Shown in pieces: positions 12,982 through 13,504 of a stretch of DNA of 13,504 nt (its first letter is position 1; the number at the start of each line of letters is the position of its first letter). Position numbers and translations under genes: made by a program. The stretch comes from an uncultured Clostridia bacterium (GTDB lineage Bacteria; Bacillota_A; Clostridia; Christensenellales; CAG-138), in assembly GCA_946623765.1 (NCBI GenBank), contig CAMORL010000033.1:1-13504 (forward strand). Direction: 5' to 3'. Below the pieces are notes generated by a model that saw only the letters and a list, made by a program, of their open reading frames with translations, had not been told where the DNA came from and searched no databases.

Positions 12982-13504
12982 ATGATTATCGGTGTCCCCA
13001 AAGAGATTATGCACGATGAAAATCGTGTCGCAGCAACTCCGGAAACCATCAAGAAGTTCGTCGCAGACGGACACACCATGCTCGTTGAGAAGGGCGCAGG
13101 CGCAGGCGCGTTCTTCATGGATGCAGCGTATGCGGAAGCAGGCGCAGAGATCGTTGAAGACGTTCGCGATATCTACAACCGTGCAGACCTCATTCTGAAG
13201 GTCAAGGAGCCGCTGTTCAACGAGCAGTACGGCATGCACGAGATCGACATGATGAAGCGCGGTCAGTACCTCATCACGTTCATCCATCCGGCATCTCCCG
13301 TCAACCACGAGATGGTCAAGAAGATGGCGGCAAACGGCATCATCGGTCTGACGGTTGACTGCATTCCGCGTATCTCCCGTGCACAGGGCATGGATGCTCT
13401 GACCTCCATGAGCACCTGCGCGGGCTACCGCGGCATCGTCATGGCAGCTGAAAAGCTCTCCAAGTTCATCCCGAACATCTTCTGCGCGGTCGGCTCCATC
13501 AAGC
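12982..13504 (+). CDS. PntA/alanine dehydrogenase-family protein, probably NAD(P) transhydrogenase alpha subunit (3' partial)
   Basis: The visible 174 residues are the N-terminal domain shared by alanine dehydrogenase and the alpha subunit of proton-translocating NAD(P) transhydrogenase. Shared marks are IGVPKE (3-8), ENRVAATP (13-20) with the conserved Arg15, GAGAGAFF (38-45) and ILKVKEP (71-77) with Lys73. The stretch IPRISRAQGMDALTSMSTCA (128-147), followed by GYRGIVMAA, is of the transhydrogenase type, so PntA is preferred over alanine dehydrogenase. The reading frame is still open at the window edge and the Rossmann NAD-binding part is missing. The ATG at 12982 has AAAGGAGAAG upstream. 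The Lrp-type regulator just before it would also fit an alanine dehydrogenase, so the choice stays open until the rest of the gene and the next genes are seen. Confidence 0.82.
   Translation, partial: MIIGVPKEIMHDENRVAATPETIKKFVADGHTMLVEKGAGAGAFFMDAAYAEAGAEIVEDVRDIYNRADLILKVKEPLFNEQYGMHEIDMMKRGQYLITFIHPASPVNHEMVKKMAANGIIGLTVDCIPRISRAQGMDALTSMSTCAGYRGIVMAAEKLSKFIPNIFCAVGSIK

Overview
The window is a GC-rich stretch of a Gram-positive-type genome, most likely an anaerobic member of the Clostridia. This is inferred from purine-rich Shine-Dalgarno sites, sigma-A-like promoters, a CDP-glycerol (teichoic-acid-type) polymerase, a ThrE-type exporter, a MATE transporter and a GltD-like flavoprotein with an added ferredoxin domain. 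No rRNA, tRNA, CRISPR array, insertion sequence or phage gene was recognised. Two genes are cut by the edges: the flavoprotein at the left and a PntA/alanine-dehydrogenase-family gene at the right.

Layout. (1) 1-2092, plus strand: the 3' part of a GltD-like FAD/NAD(P)/Fe-S oxidoreductase, then hypA one base later, closed by a strong intrinsic terminator. (2) 2093-2408: a non-coding stretch with several hairpins and six copies of a GTAGA-type motif, ending in a near-consensus promoter and a strong 5'-UTR hairpin. (3) 2409-5821, plus strand: a three-gene operon of a PlsC-like acyltransferase, a GT8 glycosyltransferase and a GT8-PlsC fusion, ending in a terminator that can work in both directions. 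(4) 5870-8566, minus strand: a large GT2 plus TagF-like protein behind a perfect consensus promoter, starting at TTG. (5) 8726-10090, minus strand: a one-piece ThrE/YjjP-YjjB exporter with its own terminator. (6) 10241-10705, plus strand: a YbaK/EbsC-type deacylase, divergent from the exporter. (7) 10740-12131, minus strand: a MATE transporter. (8) 12132-12493: a divergent control region. (9) 12494 to the end, plus strand: an Lrp/AsnC regulator followed 35 bases later by the start of a PntA-like gene.

How the genes may work together. Blocks 3 and 4 carry three glycosyltransferase-type domains, two acyltransferase domains and one glycerophosphotransferase domain in about 6.2 kb of convergent genes. 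Together they look like a small pathway for an acylated glycolipid or a lipid-anchored glycerophosphate-containing cell-surface glycopolymer. The product is unknown, and this is the most interesting part of the window. The remaining genes look like ordinary housekeeping or transport functions: redox and metal handling, amino-acid export, tRNA proofreading, efflux, and amino-acid-responsive control of a nicotinamide-nucleotide enzyme.
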